A model generated the notes under the pieces. That model was not told the origin of the DNA. It was given only the letters and a program-made list of their open reading frames with translations, and did not search any database. Both the position numbers and the translations under genes were made by a program. From Pirellulales bacterium (GTDB lineage: Bacteria; Planctomycetota; Planctomycetia; Pirellulales; JAEUIK01), in the NCBI GenBank assembly GCA_019694435.1, contig JAIBBZ010000026.1:16133-80132 (forward strand): a stretch of 64,000 nucleotides of DNA, given 5' to 3'. Every line of letters starts with the position of its first letter. Within the stretch, counting starts at the first letter, position 1. This document shows positions 7,963-15,845 of this stretch, one piece after another.

Positions 7963-10900
7963 ATGTCGTCTGCCGAAACGAATCACCGTCACGACCCTGT
8001 CAGCTACGGCCATGCGGCCATCCGCGAGCAGGTGATTGAAGCCCTGCAATCGCCCCCCACCCTGGCGCCGTTGCCGCGCCGCAAACGCGGCCGCAGGTTC
8101 GCCCGCAAACTGCTGATCTTCCTGGGCGGCGCCGCGATCAAGACGGGCAGTCGCCTCAAGCGACTGATGCAATCCCTCAAGGCCGATTCCCACTTCGAGT
8201 TTCTCGCCATCGACACAGACGAGTCGAGCCAGGCGGGAGCCGAGGGCTGCCCGGGATTCGATGACGACGAATTCGTGCACATCAACTTGCGCGAGATCGG
8301 TAAGATCGTCCGCAATCCCGACACGCATCGCGCTATCTTGGAGCGGATGGGTCTGGCGGACCCCCAGCAGCTGGCCTTCTTCGAGTCGATGATCCATGAC
8401 GACAACGACCAGGCCGGTCAGGTGCGAGCCGCGTGCGACCTGGGCGTCTCGGCAGCCTGGCATCTCATCTCCAGCGCCATCAAGCGCAAACTCGCGATCC
8501 TCAATAGCACGTCCTACCGTCTCGAGCAGCAATTAGGCACCGAGGACGGGAACGACCTGAAGGACGGTCTGGAGGCCTGGATCATGTTCTCCGACTGCGG
8601 CGGCTCCGGGTCGGGCGCGGCGCCAAACGCGCTGGCGTTGACGCGAGCGTTGACGAGCCATTTGCCGACGTCAATCAAGGCGATTGTCCTCGCGCCGAGC
8701 ACATTTGAGCGCGTCATGGTGGGCAAGCCGGATCAGTTCAATCGCTTGAAATCGAATGGCTACGTCACGCTCCAGGAGTTGCACGCCCTTCGCGAGGGTT
8801 TTGGCAGTCGGGTCAACCTGAAACTGGGGCCGGACGAACGGAGCCAGATCCCTGTGCCGGCAGGCTTGTTCAACGAGCTGTTCATTGTCGGTCGCTATCA
8901 GGCCAATGGGCGAGAATTGCCGTCGGCCGAGGCGGTGTACGATTCGCTCGCGCTGGGCGTCGCGGCCGAACTGGGCACCGAACTGGTGGACCTCATCGCG
9001 TTGGATGATTCGAATCAGGCCACGCTCCGCGAACTGATGCCTGACCCGGCCACCGGCCAGGCGCGTTACGTTAGTACGCTCGGCGCCACGGCCCTGGCCT
9101 TCTCGGCTGATCGTTGTGCCCAATTCTGTGCCGCGACCAACCTCGATGGCTTCGTGCAGCGGCGCGTCTTGGGTGCGCAGCCGACGGCTGAAGCCGCCGA
9201 GCAATCGGCCAGCGCCTGGTTCACTCGGCCGCTGCCTGATGATGCCTTGGCGCTGGACCCCCGCGCCTTGACGGCGACCCTCCGACGTCTGGTGTTGCCA
9301 AACGCGCAGCACCTCGTTCGTCCCCTGTTCAAGCTCGTACAGGGCTCGCAGCGGCTGTACTACCGCAACGGCGAAATCCCCGACCGGATGCACCAGCTCC
9401 TGCAGCAATTCGAACGCGTGCAACTGCCAGCCTTGGAGGCCCGCGTCGCCGAGTTCCAGGAGGTGCTACTGAAAGAGGTTGGCGACTCGCTGCAAGCACA
9501 GTTCGAGCAGCTGGTGGTTGCCACCGGGCATCGCACGGCGGCAGCCTTTGGTGCGCGGTTGATCGAACTGCTGACCGAGGACGCGGCGCGGCTCACGGCG
9601 GAGGCGGCCGATGACGAACAGCGGGGCAAACGCGCTGTGGTTAAGGCCAAGGAGTCGGCCCTCAAGTTCTCAACAATCTGGCGGCGATATTGGACCAGCG
9701 GCCGCCAGCAGGACGCGGTCGCTGCGCATTTGCTCGACGGTTTGTCCGCGTCGGTCGATGCTTCGTTGAAGCGGGCGGCGCACAGCGTGCTCCAGGACGT
9801 GCTGACGAAAGCGTCGCAATGCCAGGATCGGATCGTTCGCGTGCTCCAGGAAATCCCGCGCTGTCGGCAGAACTTGGCCGTGACTCAACAGCAGTACCGC
9901 GCGGAACAGCGGCTCACAACCGACTCGCTCGTCGAGGTTGACATCTCGACGGTGAAGTCGGATGCAGCCTTGTTCGCCCGGTTCCGCCTGGAAGATGACG
10001 CCCTGTTAGCCCGACTCGAAGCGCGGCTACAGAAGTCGTCACGCAGCACCCTACGTGCCTTGGCGATTCAACCCGAGGCTCTCGAAGTGGCGATGCGCCA
10101 AGTGGCCGACCATTTCGGGGCCGCGTTCCGCAACGTAACGGCCGTCGATCTATTGGCCGGTCAATTGGCCGATGCCGAGTCGCAGCACGGCGCCTTGGTG
10201 CGAATCCAGCACGTGGTTCAGGCCTGTCAGCCGCTCTGGCAAGCCGATCCGCGGAATATCGGCGTCCGGTTTGCCGACACGATGATCATCGGCATCCCGC
10301 CAGGGGAAGTGCCGGCCGAGCGCGAACGCGTCAAGGCGGCACTGCTCACCGCGGCGACCAGCCGCATTCACGCCAACGGGCAGTACACGGGCAAGGCCGA
10401 CGCCGTTGCCACGAGCGATCCACATCGGATCTATGTCCTCCGGCGCACCCATGGCGCGTGTTTGCACTACCTCAGCGAGGTCCACGAGGGTCACGCCGCC
10501 TACGAGGAATGGCAGCGGATGGGCGGCCATCCGCTCCACCTGTTCGCCCCGGAAATCGTGGCCAACATGCCCTCGATTATCCCGCAGCAGAGGGTAGATG
10601 ATGGCGAGCTGGCGTTCGCGCTCGGGGTGGCTTATGGCTGGATCGCCAACCGTGGGCCCTGGTGGTATGCCAACCTGGCCGCCGATGCTCTGGGCTCGAA
10701 CCGCCTGGTTTGTCGCCTGAACAGCCACTGGGACGGGGTCGCCTTCCAGGGCCAGCAGCCCACGGTCGAAAACGGTGCACTCCAAACGCTCCTGGGGACC
10801 GGGCGCCTGGTCTACGAAGCTCGCGACGACATGGTCGCTACCGATCGGCTCGCTCAAGGCATGGAGAACGCTGCCCGAGCTGTGATGCAGGACCCGCAGA

Positions 10901-11091
10901 TGATCGAGCTGATTCTCAATACCTTCGACGAACTGCGGGCCGCCGCCGGCGACGTGAAGGTTGCCGAGGAAGTGGCCGGCTATGTGGCATCCCTGCGCAA
11001 GCGGATGCGCAGCAGCGACAAGAATTTCGATCTGGTGATGAGGATGTCCGACACGCTTCAGCGCCGTGTCGGCGAGCTGTGCCGCGACTAG
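7963..11091 (+). CDS. Large tubulin/FtsZ-superfamily GTPase (Tubulin_2-like)
   Basis: 1042 residues. The start has AAGGAG 7 bases upstream. Seen: beta1-loop LIFLGGAAIKTG near residue 50; FLAIDTDES near 85, the strand expected after the first helix; and the glycine-rich T4-like loop CGGSGSGAA near residue 211, corresponding to GGGTGSG of FtsZ/tubulin. The long remainder is mostly helical, with a charged region (residues 520-760) suited to coiled coils. Known: distant tubulin-like families occur beside vWA genes and are thought to assemble at membranes. Here it follows the vWA/PKD gene and precedes a diversified NACHT-FGE gene on the same strand. Polymerisation and GTP use are inferred from the family; the altered T4 loop (S for T) still fits nucleotide binding. 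Confidence 0.75.
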   Translation: MSSAETNHRHDPVSYGHAAIREQVIEALQSPPTLAPLPRRKRGRRFARKLLIFLGGAAIKTGSRLKRLMQSLKADSHFEFLAIDTDESSQAGAEGCPGFDDDEFVHINLREIGKIVRNPDTHRAILERMGLADPQQLAFFESMIHDDNDQAGQVRAACDLGVSAAWHLISSAIKRKLAILNSTSYRLEQQLGTEDGNDLKDGLEAWIMFSDCGGSGSGAAPNALALTRALTSHLPTSIKAIVLAPSTFERVMVGKPDQFNRLKSNGYVTLQELHALREGFGSRVNLKLGPDERSQIPVPAGLFNELFIVGRYQANGRELPSAEAVYDSLALGVAAELGTELVDLIALDDSNQATLRELMPDPATGQARYVSTLGATALAFSADRCAQFCAATNLDGFVQRRVLGAQPTAEAAEQSASAWFTRPLPDDALALDPRALTATLRRLVLPNAQHLVRPLFKLVQGSQRLYYRNGEIPDRMHQLLQQFERVQLPALEARVAEFQEVLLKEVGDSLQAQFEQLVVATGHRTAAAFGARLIELLTEDAARLTAEAADDEQRGKRAVVKAKESALKFSTIWRRYWTSGRQQDAVAAHLLDGLSASVDASLKRAAHSVLQDVLTKASQCQDRIVRVLQEIPRCRQNLAVTQQQYRAEQRLTTDSLVEVDISTVKSDAALFARFRLEDDALLARLEARLQKSSRSTLRALAIQPEALEVAMRQVADHFGAAFRNVTAVDLLAGQLADAESQHGALVRIQHVVQACQPLWQADPRNIGVRFADTMIIGIPPGEVPAERERVKAALLTAATSRIHANGQYTGKADAVATSDPHRIYVLRRTHGACLHYLSEVHEGHAAYEEWQRMGGHPLHLFAPEIVANMPSIIPQQRVDDGELAFALGVAYGWIANRGPWWYANLAADALGSNRLVCRLNSHWDGVAFQGQQPTVENGALQTLLGTGRLVYEARDDMVATDRLAQGMENAARAVMQDPQMIELILNTFDELRAAAGDVKVAEEVAGYVASLRKRMRSSDKNFDLVMRMSDTLQRRVGELCRD

Positions 11092-11251
11092 CGGCACTTT
11101 CCGTACGCACCGGCGCGGCGGCACGGTTGTGTAACCGCCGCGCCGGTTGTTTAACTGGCGGCGAGACGTTTCGCGTATAACAGTGGGCTCGTCGTTTCGA
11201 CTAAGTTCGCTAATTCAAAGGCCGTAAGGTCGTCCCTACTCAGGAGTGCGA

Positions 11252-13771
11252 ATGCAGCGACAACCGCACTACATCGCCGACCAGCGTCTCCGGATCCTGC
11301 ACCCCAAAGACGGCGTGCCGAGGCTGGCCGATCTCGATGTCCCCCGGCGGGGCGATGCGGACCAGGGGGCGCGGGGTGGCGGGCGTCGTTCGGGCAATTC
11401 CCCCCCTGCGGCGTTTAGTGGGGCCTGGCAGCCGGCCGATCGGGGCCGGTGGGTCGCCGGCCAACTGGCCGCGGCTGACCATATATATAGGGCGCTGCCT
11501 GATGCCCCCGCGGCCAATCCCCCCGGCCGGCGTCAAGAACCCGAGGCCCGCCGACGCCGTCCCGCTCCCGCCGAACGGCCGAGAACCCTCGCCCCCGCTC
11601 CCGGCGGGCTGCGCGAGGTCGTCCTGTCCGAGGCCGGTGAGGGGAAGTCGACCACGCTCGAGTACCTCGTCACCTGGACCTGTGCGCATCGTCCGGCCGG
11701 CTGTGCCTTTCTCGTTCGGGCCGACGAGCTGCCCGCCTCGGCCGAAAAGTTGCTCGACACGCTCGTCGACAAGGTCCTCTCGGGCAACAACTCGGTCTCC
11801 CATCTGTCGCCGAAGAACCGGCAGGCGCGACACGCCGATGTGCGCGGGCAGCTTGCCCGGCTGGCGATGCGGGGAGAGTTGCTGTTGGCGTTCGACGGTA
11901 TCGACCATGCCAGCGATAAGCAGCTCAAGGTGCTCGGCGCAATCCTCAACCACCGCGACACGACGTTTGCCACGTGTCGGATCATTCTGGGTAGTCGCCC
12001 CTATCGGATTCGCGAGCACTTCGAGACGCTGTTCGGCCACCAAGACTTCGCGCCGGGCTGGCAGTTCTTGTGGCTCGAGCCGTTCGACGAACCGCAGCAG
12101 CGGCTTTACCTGGGCAAGGACAGCGCAGGCCGTGATCGCTACGACAATGTCCCGGTCGAGGCCCAACCGCTGTTGGCCGTGCCGCGGGTGCTCTATTACC
12201 TGAGCCTGCTGGATGACGCCGAGTTCGCCGGCCTCAGCACCCCCAGCGACGTCTTCTGGAAGGCAACGCGCAAGATGCTGGCCGATGGCCTGGCCAACAG
12301 CACGCGGACCAAACAGGTCAAGCTCGAAGACGTGCAGATGCTGCTGGCGGCGATTGCCTTCACGATGGTGGCCGACGGCGCCGAACCGAACTTCCGGGCC
12401 GTTGACGCCCACGCCCATGCGATGAAGGAGCTGGCGGCCGCCGTGATCCGCCGGCAACAGGCACACTACCAGGAGCTGAAGCTCCGCGTGCAGCGCACGC
12501 CCGCCTGGTGGGATCGGTCGCTCAAGCAGCTCGCGGCCCTCAACACGGTCGTGCAGTTTGGTTTCCTCGAACAGAACGCACCCAGTGGGATTCAGTTTCG
12601 CGATCGGGGCTTGCAGGAGTTTTATGCGGGCCTGTGGATGTCGCTCTATGCGCCGGCGGCCGATGCCCAGCGGCTGTGGGGCCTGGTGTACCTCCCGCAG
12701 GACGATTCGACGGGCGACTACTACTGGATGTGGCGCTATGCGGCCGAGATACCAGCCGAGGCGCGACCGCCGGCGAAGACGAAGCTGAATCCCTGGGTTC
12801 GTTCGCTGGGCGTGGTCTATCGCCCCGGCGACGGGACGGCCGCCGGAACCAAGCGGAGCTGTGAAATCATCTACCGCTCTTGGGAGCCAATGCAGGCATA
12901 TGCCATCGCGGGCGACAAGTCGGCGAACGATGTAATCGAAGACTGGCAGAGCGAGTTCGAGGATGTCCTGCTCAACAGCAACTGGTCGCGGTTCGAGAAA
13001 CTTCACGGCCACGACTGGGGCAGCCCCTCGAAAGGCAAGAAGACCACGCGTCAGGACGTCGTCTGGTCGTGGGCGGCGGCAACAAGCCGGGCCCACCAGT
13101 TCAAGAATTGCTTCATCAAGGTCCCCGCGGGCCGCTTTCGGATGGGATCGCGAAAGGGCGATGAAGAGCGATACGACGACGAACCAAACGGCATCGAGTT
13201 GAGCGTCGGCGCGTTTCAGCTCAGCCGCTTCCCGACGCTGATCGCCTGGTACCACCTGTTCGACCCCCGGCATGACGATCCCTGGCTTGAGGACGTTGGT
13301 CCGGAGGGGCCAGCCACCGAGGTCGATTGGTACGATGCTTGGGTGTTTTGCCAGTGGGCTCGATGGGACGGCGAGAGCTGCCGGCTCGCGGACGAAGTCG
13401 AGTGGGAATACGCCGCCAAGGCAGGCACGGATTGGCGCTGGCGCCGTTGGTGGGGTGACGAGGCGGACGCAAGCCGCATGACGTTTAAATCAGGCGAACC
13501 CACGTCGCTGGAACCCGCCGTCGCTGCGGGCAAGCACGCACACGACAATCCCTGGGGGTTTCGCGACATCTTGGGCAACGTCTATGAGTGGACGTCCTCG
13601 TGGTACGAATACGATGCATTGCGCGCCATGGAGCCCAGCTTTGTCGGCGATTCCCGCGTGCTCCGCGGCGGTTCTTGGAACGACTTCGCCGGGTACTGCC
13701 GATCCGCCTACCGGTACTGGCTCATGCCCGACCTCCGCTACTTCATGGGGTTCCGTGTTGCCAGGACTTAG
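11252..13771 (+). CDS. NACHT-type STAND ATPase with DGR-diversified FGE domain (target 1)
   Basis: 839 residues. ATG 11252 is chosen with AGGAG 5 bases upstream. Seen: N-terminal YIADQRLRIL block shared with the gene at 30354-32645; Walker A AGEGKST at about residues 128-134; Walker B LLLAFDGIDH; helical NACHT region (FRDRGLQEFYAGLWMSLYA); and FGE domain from about 630 (FRMGS, EVEWEYAAKAGT, DILGNVYEWTSSWY). The final 40 residues are encoded by a variable repeat copied from the TR (NDFAGYCRSAYRYW...). The variable side chains would lie on the ligand face of the C-lectin fold, as in other DGR targets. It is last in the MCE/vWA/tubulin gene string and directly precedes avd and RT. The residue 30-120 linker is Pro/Arg-rich, unlike the paralogues. 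Confidence 0.9.
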   Translation: MQRQPHYIADQRLRILHPKDGVPRLADLDVPRRGDADQGARGGGRRSGNSPPAAFSGAWQPADRGRWVAGQLAAADHIYRALPDAPAANPPGRRQEPEARRRRPAPAERPRTLAPAPGGLREVVLSEAGEGKSTTLEYLVTWTCAHRPAGCAFLVRADELPASAEKLLDTLVDKVLSGNNSVSHLSPKNRQARHADVRGQLARLAMRGELLLAFDGIDHASDKQLKVLGAILNHRDTTFATCRIILGSRPYRIREHFETLFGHQDFAPGWQFLWLEPFDEPQQRLYLGKDSAGRDRYDNVPVEAQPLLAVPRVLYYLSLLDDAEFAGLSTPSDVFWKATRKMLADGLANSTRTKQVKLEDVQMLLAAIAFTMVADGAEPNFRAVDAHAHAMKELAAAVIRRQQAHYQELKLRVQRTPAWWDRSLKQLAALNTVVQFGFLEQNAPSGIQFRDRGLQEFYAGLWMSLYAPAADAQRLWGLVYLPQDDSTGDYYWMWRYAAEIPAEARPPAKTKLNPWVRSLGVVYRPGDGTAAGTKRSCEIIYRSWEPMQAYAIAGDKSANDVIEDWQSEFEDVLLNSNWSRFEKLHGHDWGSPSKGKKTTRQDVVWSWAAATSRAHQFKNCFIKVPAGRFRMGSRKGDEERYDDEPNGIELSVGAFQLSRFPTLIAWYHLFDPRHDDPWLEDVGPEGPATEVDWYDAWVFCQWARWDGESCRLADEVEWEYAAKAGTDWRWRRWWGDEADASRMTFKSGEPTSLEPAVAAGKHAHDNPWGFRDILGNVYEWTSSWYEYDALRAMEPSFVGDSRVLRGGSWNDFAGYCRSAYRYWLMPDLRYFMGFRVART
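13652..13764 (+). repeat. DGR variable repeat VR1
   Basis: 113 bases matching the TR at 15293-15408. By hand alignment, 16 differences, all at TR adenines, plus loss of three bases (GAA) in the TR segment CCGGAACAAC. The ends TCCCGCGTGCTCCGCGGCGG and GGGGTTCCGTGTTGCCAG are identical to the TR. It encodes the C-terminal ligand face of target 1. Confidence 0.93.
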
Positions 13772-13882
13772 TATCGGTTTGCTCTTTTACCCTGTAACGC
13801 TCTGCCCTTTCTGCCTTCTGCCCTTTTTCATTTTCTGCTGGCTGCGTACGACGAGCGCAGCGAGGCGCGCGAGTTATTCTTT
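13765..13882 (+). repeat. Conserved post-VR cassette 1 (stop codon, pyrimidine tract, hairpin)
   Basis: Stop codon, a CT-rich stretch (CTGCCCTTT repeats), then GCTGCG...CGCAGC as a short stem followed by GGCGCGCGAG. The same order recurs after VR2 and VR3 but not after the TR. In studied DGRs a hairpin just after the VR is needed for homing, so this is probably part of the target site. The avd ribosome-binding site lies at its end. Confidence 0.75.
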
Positions 13883-13897
13883 AGGAAGGACCACCCG

Positions 13898-14254
13898 ATG
13901 AAGCCCGATGCCGAGTTGCCGATCGTGCGGTTTACCCACGAGTTCATCGTCTGCCTGATTCCCTTGGTCGGCAAGTTCCCCCGCGACCTTCGGTTCACCC
14001 TCGGCGAACGGATCGAACGCCAGGCGCTTTTGATTCTCGAGCTGTTGATTCGGGCCCGTTACCAGCGCGAGCGATCCGAGCTGCTCGAACAAACCAATAT
14101 CGAACTGGAAGTGCTGCGCTATCTGGTTCGCACGGCCCATGACCTCCGGGCCTTGCCCACCAAGGCATTCGGCCGCATTGCCGGCCAACTGCTTGAGCTT
14201 GGCCAACAACTGGGCGGCTGGCGCAAATCGCTCGCGTCGCGTCCCACGAGGTAG
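13898..14254 (+). CDS. avd: DGR accessory variability determinant (Avd), four-helix bundle
   Basis: 118 residues, nearly all helical, with heptad leucines (ERIERQALLILELLIRARY, LLEQTNIELEVLRYLVRTAHDL) and a basic C-terminus (GGWRKSLASRP). Known: Avd is a barrel-shaped pentamer of four-helix bundles that binds the RT and TR RNA and is required for mutagenic retrohoming. It lies 6 bases upstream of the RT gene with AGGAAGG before its ATG, so the two are co-translated. Four-helix proteins of the same fold also occur in 23S rRNA intervening sequences; position beside the RT makes Avd the better call. Confidence 0.88.
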   Translation: MKPDAELPIVRFTHEFIVCLIPLVGKFPRDLRFTLGERIERQALLILELLIRARYQRERSELLEQTNIELEVLRYLVRTAHDLRALPTKAFGRIAGQLLELGQQLGGWRKSLASRPTR

Positions 14255-14260
14255 GCGACC

Positions 14261-15292
14261 ATGAAACGCCACGGTGGCTTATGGTGCGAGGTGGTGGCGT
14301 TCGAGAATCTCTTGCGGGCGTTTCGCAAGGCCCGCCGGGGGAAATGCCAGCGCCGCGATGTCGAGCGTTTTTCGTTTCGCTATGAACTGGAATTGGCGAC
14401 ACTCCAACGTGAGCTGGTCGCCGGGACGTACCAGCCGGGCCCGCTACGGACGTTCATCCTCCACGACGGCAAGCCGCGGCGGATCAGTGCCGCGCCGTTT
14501 CGCGATCGCGTCGTGCATCACGCCCTGTGCAACGTGATCGAGCCGATCTTCGAGCGGAGGTTTATCGACGACAGCTATGCCAGCCGGCAGGGAAAAGGGG
14601 TCCACGCGGCAATTCGCCGCTACCAGCAATTCGCTCGCGGCCACCCGTATGTTCTGAAGTGCGACGTCAGCAAGTTCTTTCCGAGCGTGGATCATCACGT
14701 GCTGCTGCGGTTGTTGGCCCGCAAGCTGAAAGACCGAGACGTGTTGGATCTCGCGCGCCGGATCGTCGCCAACAGCAGCCCGGCCCTGGCAACCGACGCG
14801 GGCCTTCGCGGCCTGCCGATCGGCAATCAGACGAGCCAGTTCTTCGGCAACGTCTACCTCGATCCGCTGGATCATTTTGTCAAGGAGCGGCTCCGTTGCC
14901 GGAGCTACCTGCGGTATGTCGACGACTTTGTGCTCCTCGGTGACGATACCCATCAACTGGCCGGGTTTCGCGAGGCGATTGCCGAGTTTCTCGCGAGCCT
15001 GCGCTTGCAGCTTCATCCCCAGAAGCGCGCCATCAGCCGCACCGGAGATGGGCTGCGACTGCTGGGCTACCGAGTCTGGCCGCGACACAGCCGGCTGACG
15101 CGCGAGGGGGTGCTGCGAGCGCGGCGCAGATTACGCCGGTATCAGCGGTGGTATGCCGCGGGCCGGTTGACCGGGGCCGAGCTGACCCAACGAGTGCGTG
15201 CCTGGCTGGGACATGCCCTCCATGCCAGCCCGGAGAGCTTTCGTCGCGATCTGCTCGGCGATATTGTGTTCACCAGGTCACCCGCCGATTGA
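14261..15292 (+). CDS. DGR reverse transcriptase
   Basis: 343 residues. Seen: RT motifs in order - KPRRISAAPFRDRVVHHAL (fingers), KCDVSKFFPSVDH (motif A, metal-binding Asp), GLPIGNQTSQFFGNVYLDPLDHF (motif B), YLRYVDDFVLL (motif C YVDD at about residues 221-224), LHPQKRAI and LLGYRVW. GNQTSQ fits the GxxxSQ signature of DGR-type RTs, linked to adenine-specific misincorporation. No maturase or endonuclease domain, and normal length for a DGR RT. The stop TGA at 15290-15292 abuts the first TR base. The enzyme would copy TR RNA with errors at A and feed cDNA into VR1-3, two of which are on the opposite strand. Confidence 0.95.
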   Translation: MKRHGGLWCEVVAFENLLRAFRKARRGKCQRRDVERFSFRYELELATLQRELVAGTYQPGPLRTFILHDGKPRRISAAPFRDRVVHHALCNVIEPIFERRFIDDSYASRQGKGVHAAIRRYQQFARGHPYVLKCDVSKFFPSVDHHVLLRLLARKLKDRDVLDLARRIVANSSPALATDAGLRGLPIGNQTSQFFGNVYLDPLDHFVKERLRCRSYLRYVDDFVLLGDDTHQLAGFREAIAEFLASLRLQLHPQKRAISRTGDGLRLLGYRVWPRHSRLTREGVLRARRRLRRYQRWYAAGRLTGAELTQRVRAWLGHALHASPESFRRDLLGDIVFTRSPAD

Positions 15293-15408
15293 TCCCGCGT
15301 GCTCCGCGGCGGTTCTTGGAACAACAACGCCAGGAACTGCCGATCCGCAAACCGGAACAGGAACATGCCCGACAACCGGAACAACAACATGGGGTTCCGT
15401 GTTGCCAG
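15293..15408 (+). repeat. DGR template repeat (TR)
   Basis: 116 bases directly after the RT stop. Rich in AAC codons (11 of 25 in the core, read in the VR frame), the composition that lets A-mutagenesis give many amino acids without stops. Matches VR2 and VR3 over the full 116 bases and VR1 over 113. It is untranslated in this position: its frame has no start signal of its own. Confidence 0.95.
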
Positions 15409-15722
15409 CACAGCCGGCGGCGCGAGCCGCGAGGGCCCGAACTTGCCGGTTCACGGACCGGCAGGGAGCGCATCTGTGCAGTCCAAGGCGCGTGACCCGT
15501 GTCGCGGGACGGAGCCGCGGCCGAAAGAGACCGTGGCCGTCCGAGGTTGGTAGCCGGGAGGGCGAAGACCTTGGGCGGCCCTTTGCCGGTCGCGGCCACC
15601 GATTCGCTGGGGCCCAACGGAGTTCGGTAGATTTGCCGAAGATTCAAGAAATCAGGCAAATTCGCCTAACTCGGCAGGCGGCTCGCTTGTCGGCTCGCGC
15701 CGCCGAACGCGGCTCGGACCTC
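15409..15722 (+). ncRNA. Probable structured 3' part of the DGR TR-RNA, no gene
   Basis: About 310 bases with no credible coding frame between the TR and the convergent post-VR2 cassette. It is GC-rich with inverted repeats: TGCCGGT/ACCGGCA with a 6-base loop at 15444-15463, and CGGCC...GGCCG near 15520-15540. DGR template RNAs in studied systems extend past the TR and fold to bind Avd and RT. I infer that role here from position and hairpins only. Confidence 0.45.
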
Positions 15723-15845
15723 AAAAATTAAACTCGCGCGCCTCGCTGCGCTCGTCGCTGGCATACGCAGCCAGCAGAAAGAAAAAGGGAAGAAGGCAGA
15801 AAGGGCAGAGTGTAAAAGGGCGAAAGGGCAAACCGTTACGAAGTC
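15723..15845 (-). repeat. Conserved post-VR cassette 2
   Basis: Minus-strand copy of the cassette after VR2: TTCGTAACGGTTTGCCC, CT-rich tract, CTGGCTGCG...CGCAGCGAG stem, GGCGCGCGAG. It is closely similar to cassette 3 and somewhat more distant from cassette 1. Confidence 0.75.

Noticed and set aside
11240..13273. 677-codon open frame opposite NACHT-FGE target 1
   Set aside because: Antisense shadow; no ribosome-binding site or family pattern.
15299..15553. Protein frame through the template repeat ([15 protein letters not shown]...)
   Set aside because: It is the template read in the VR frame; no start signal. Asn-richness reflects the mutagenesis template, not a gene.
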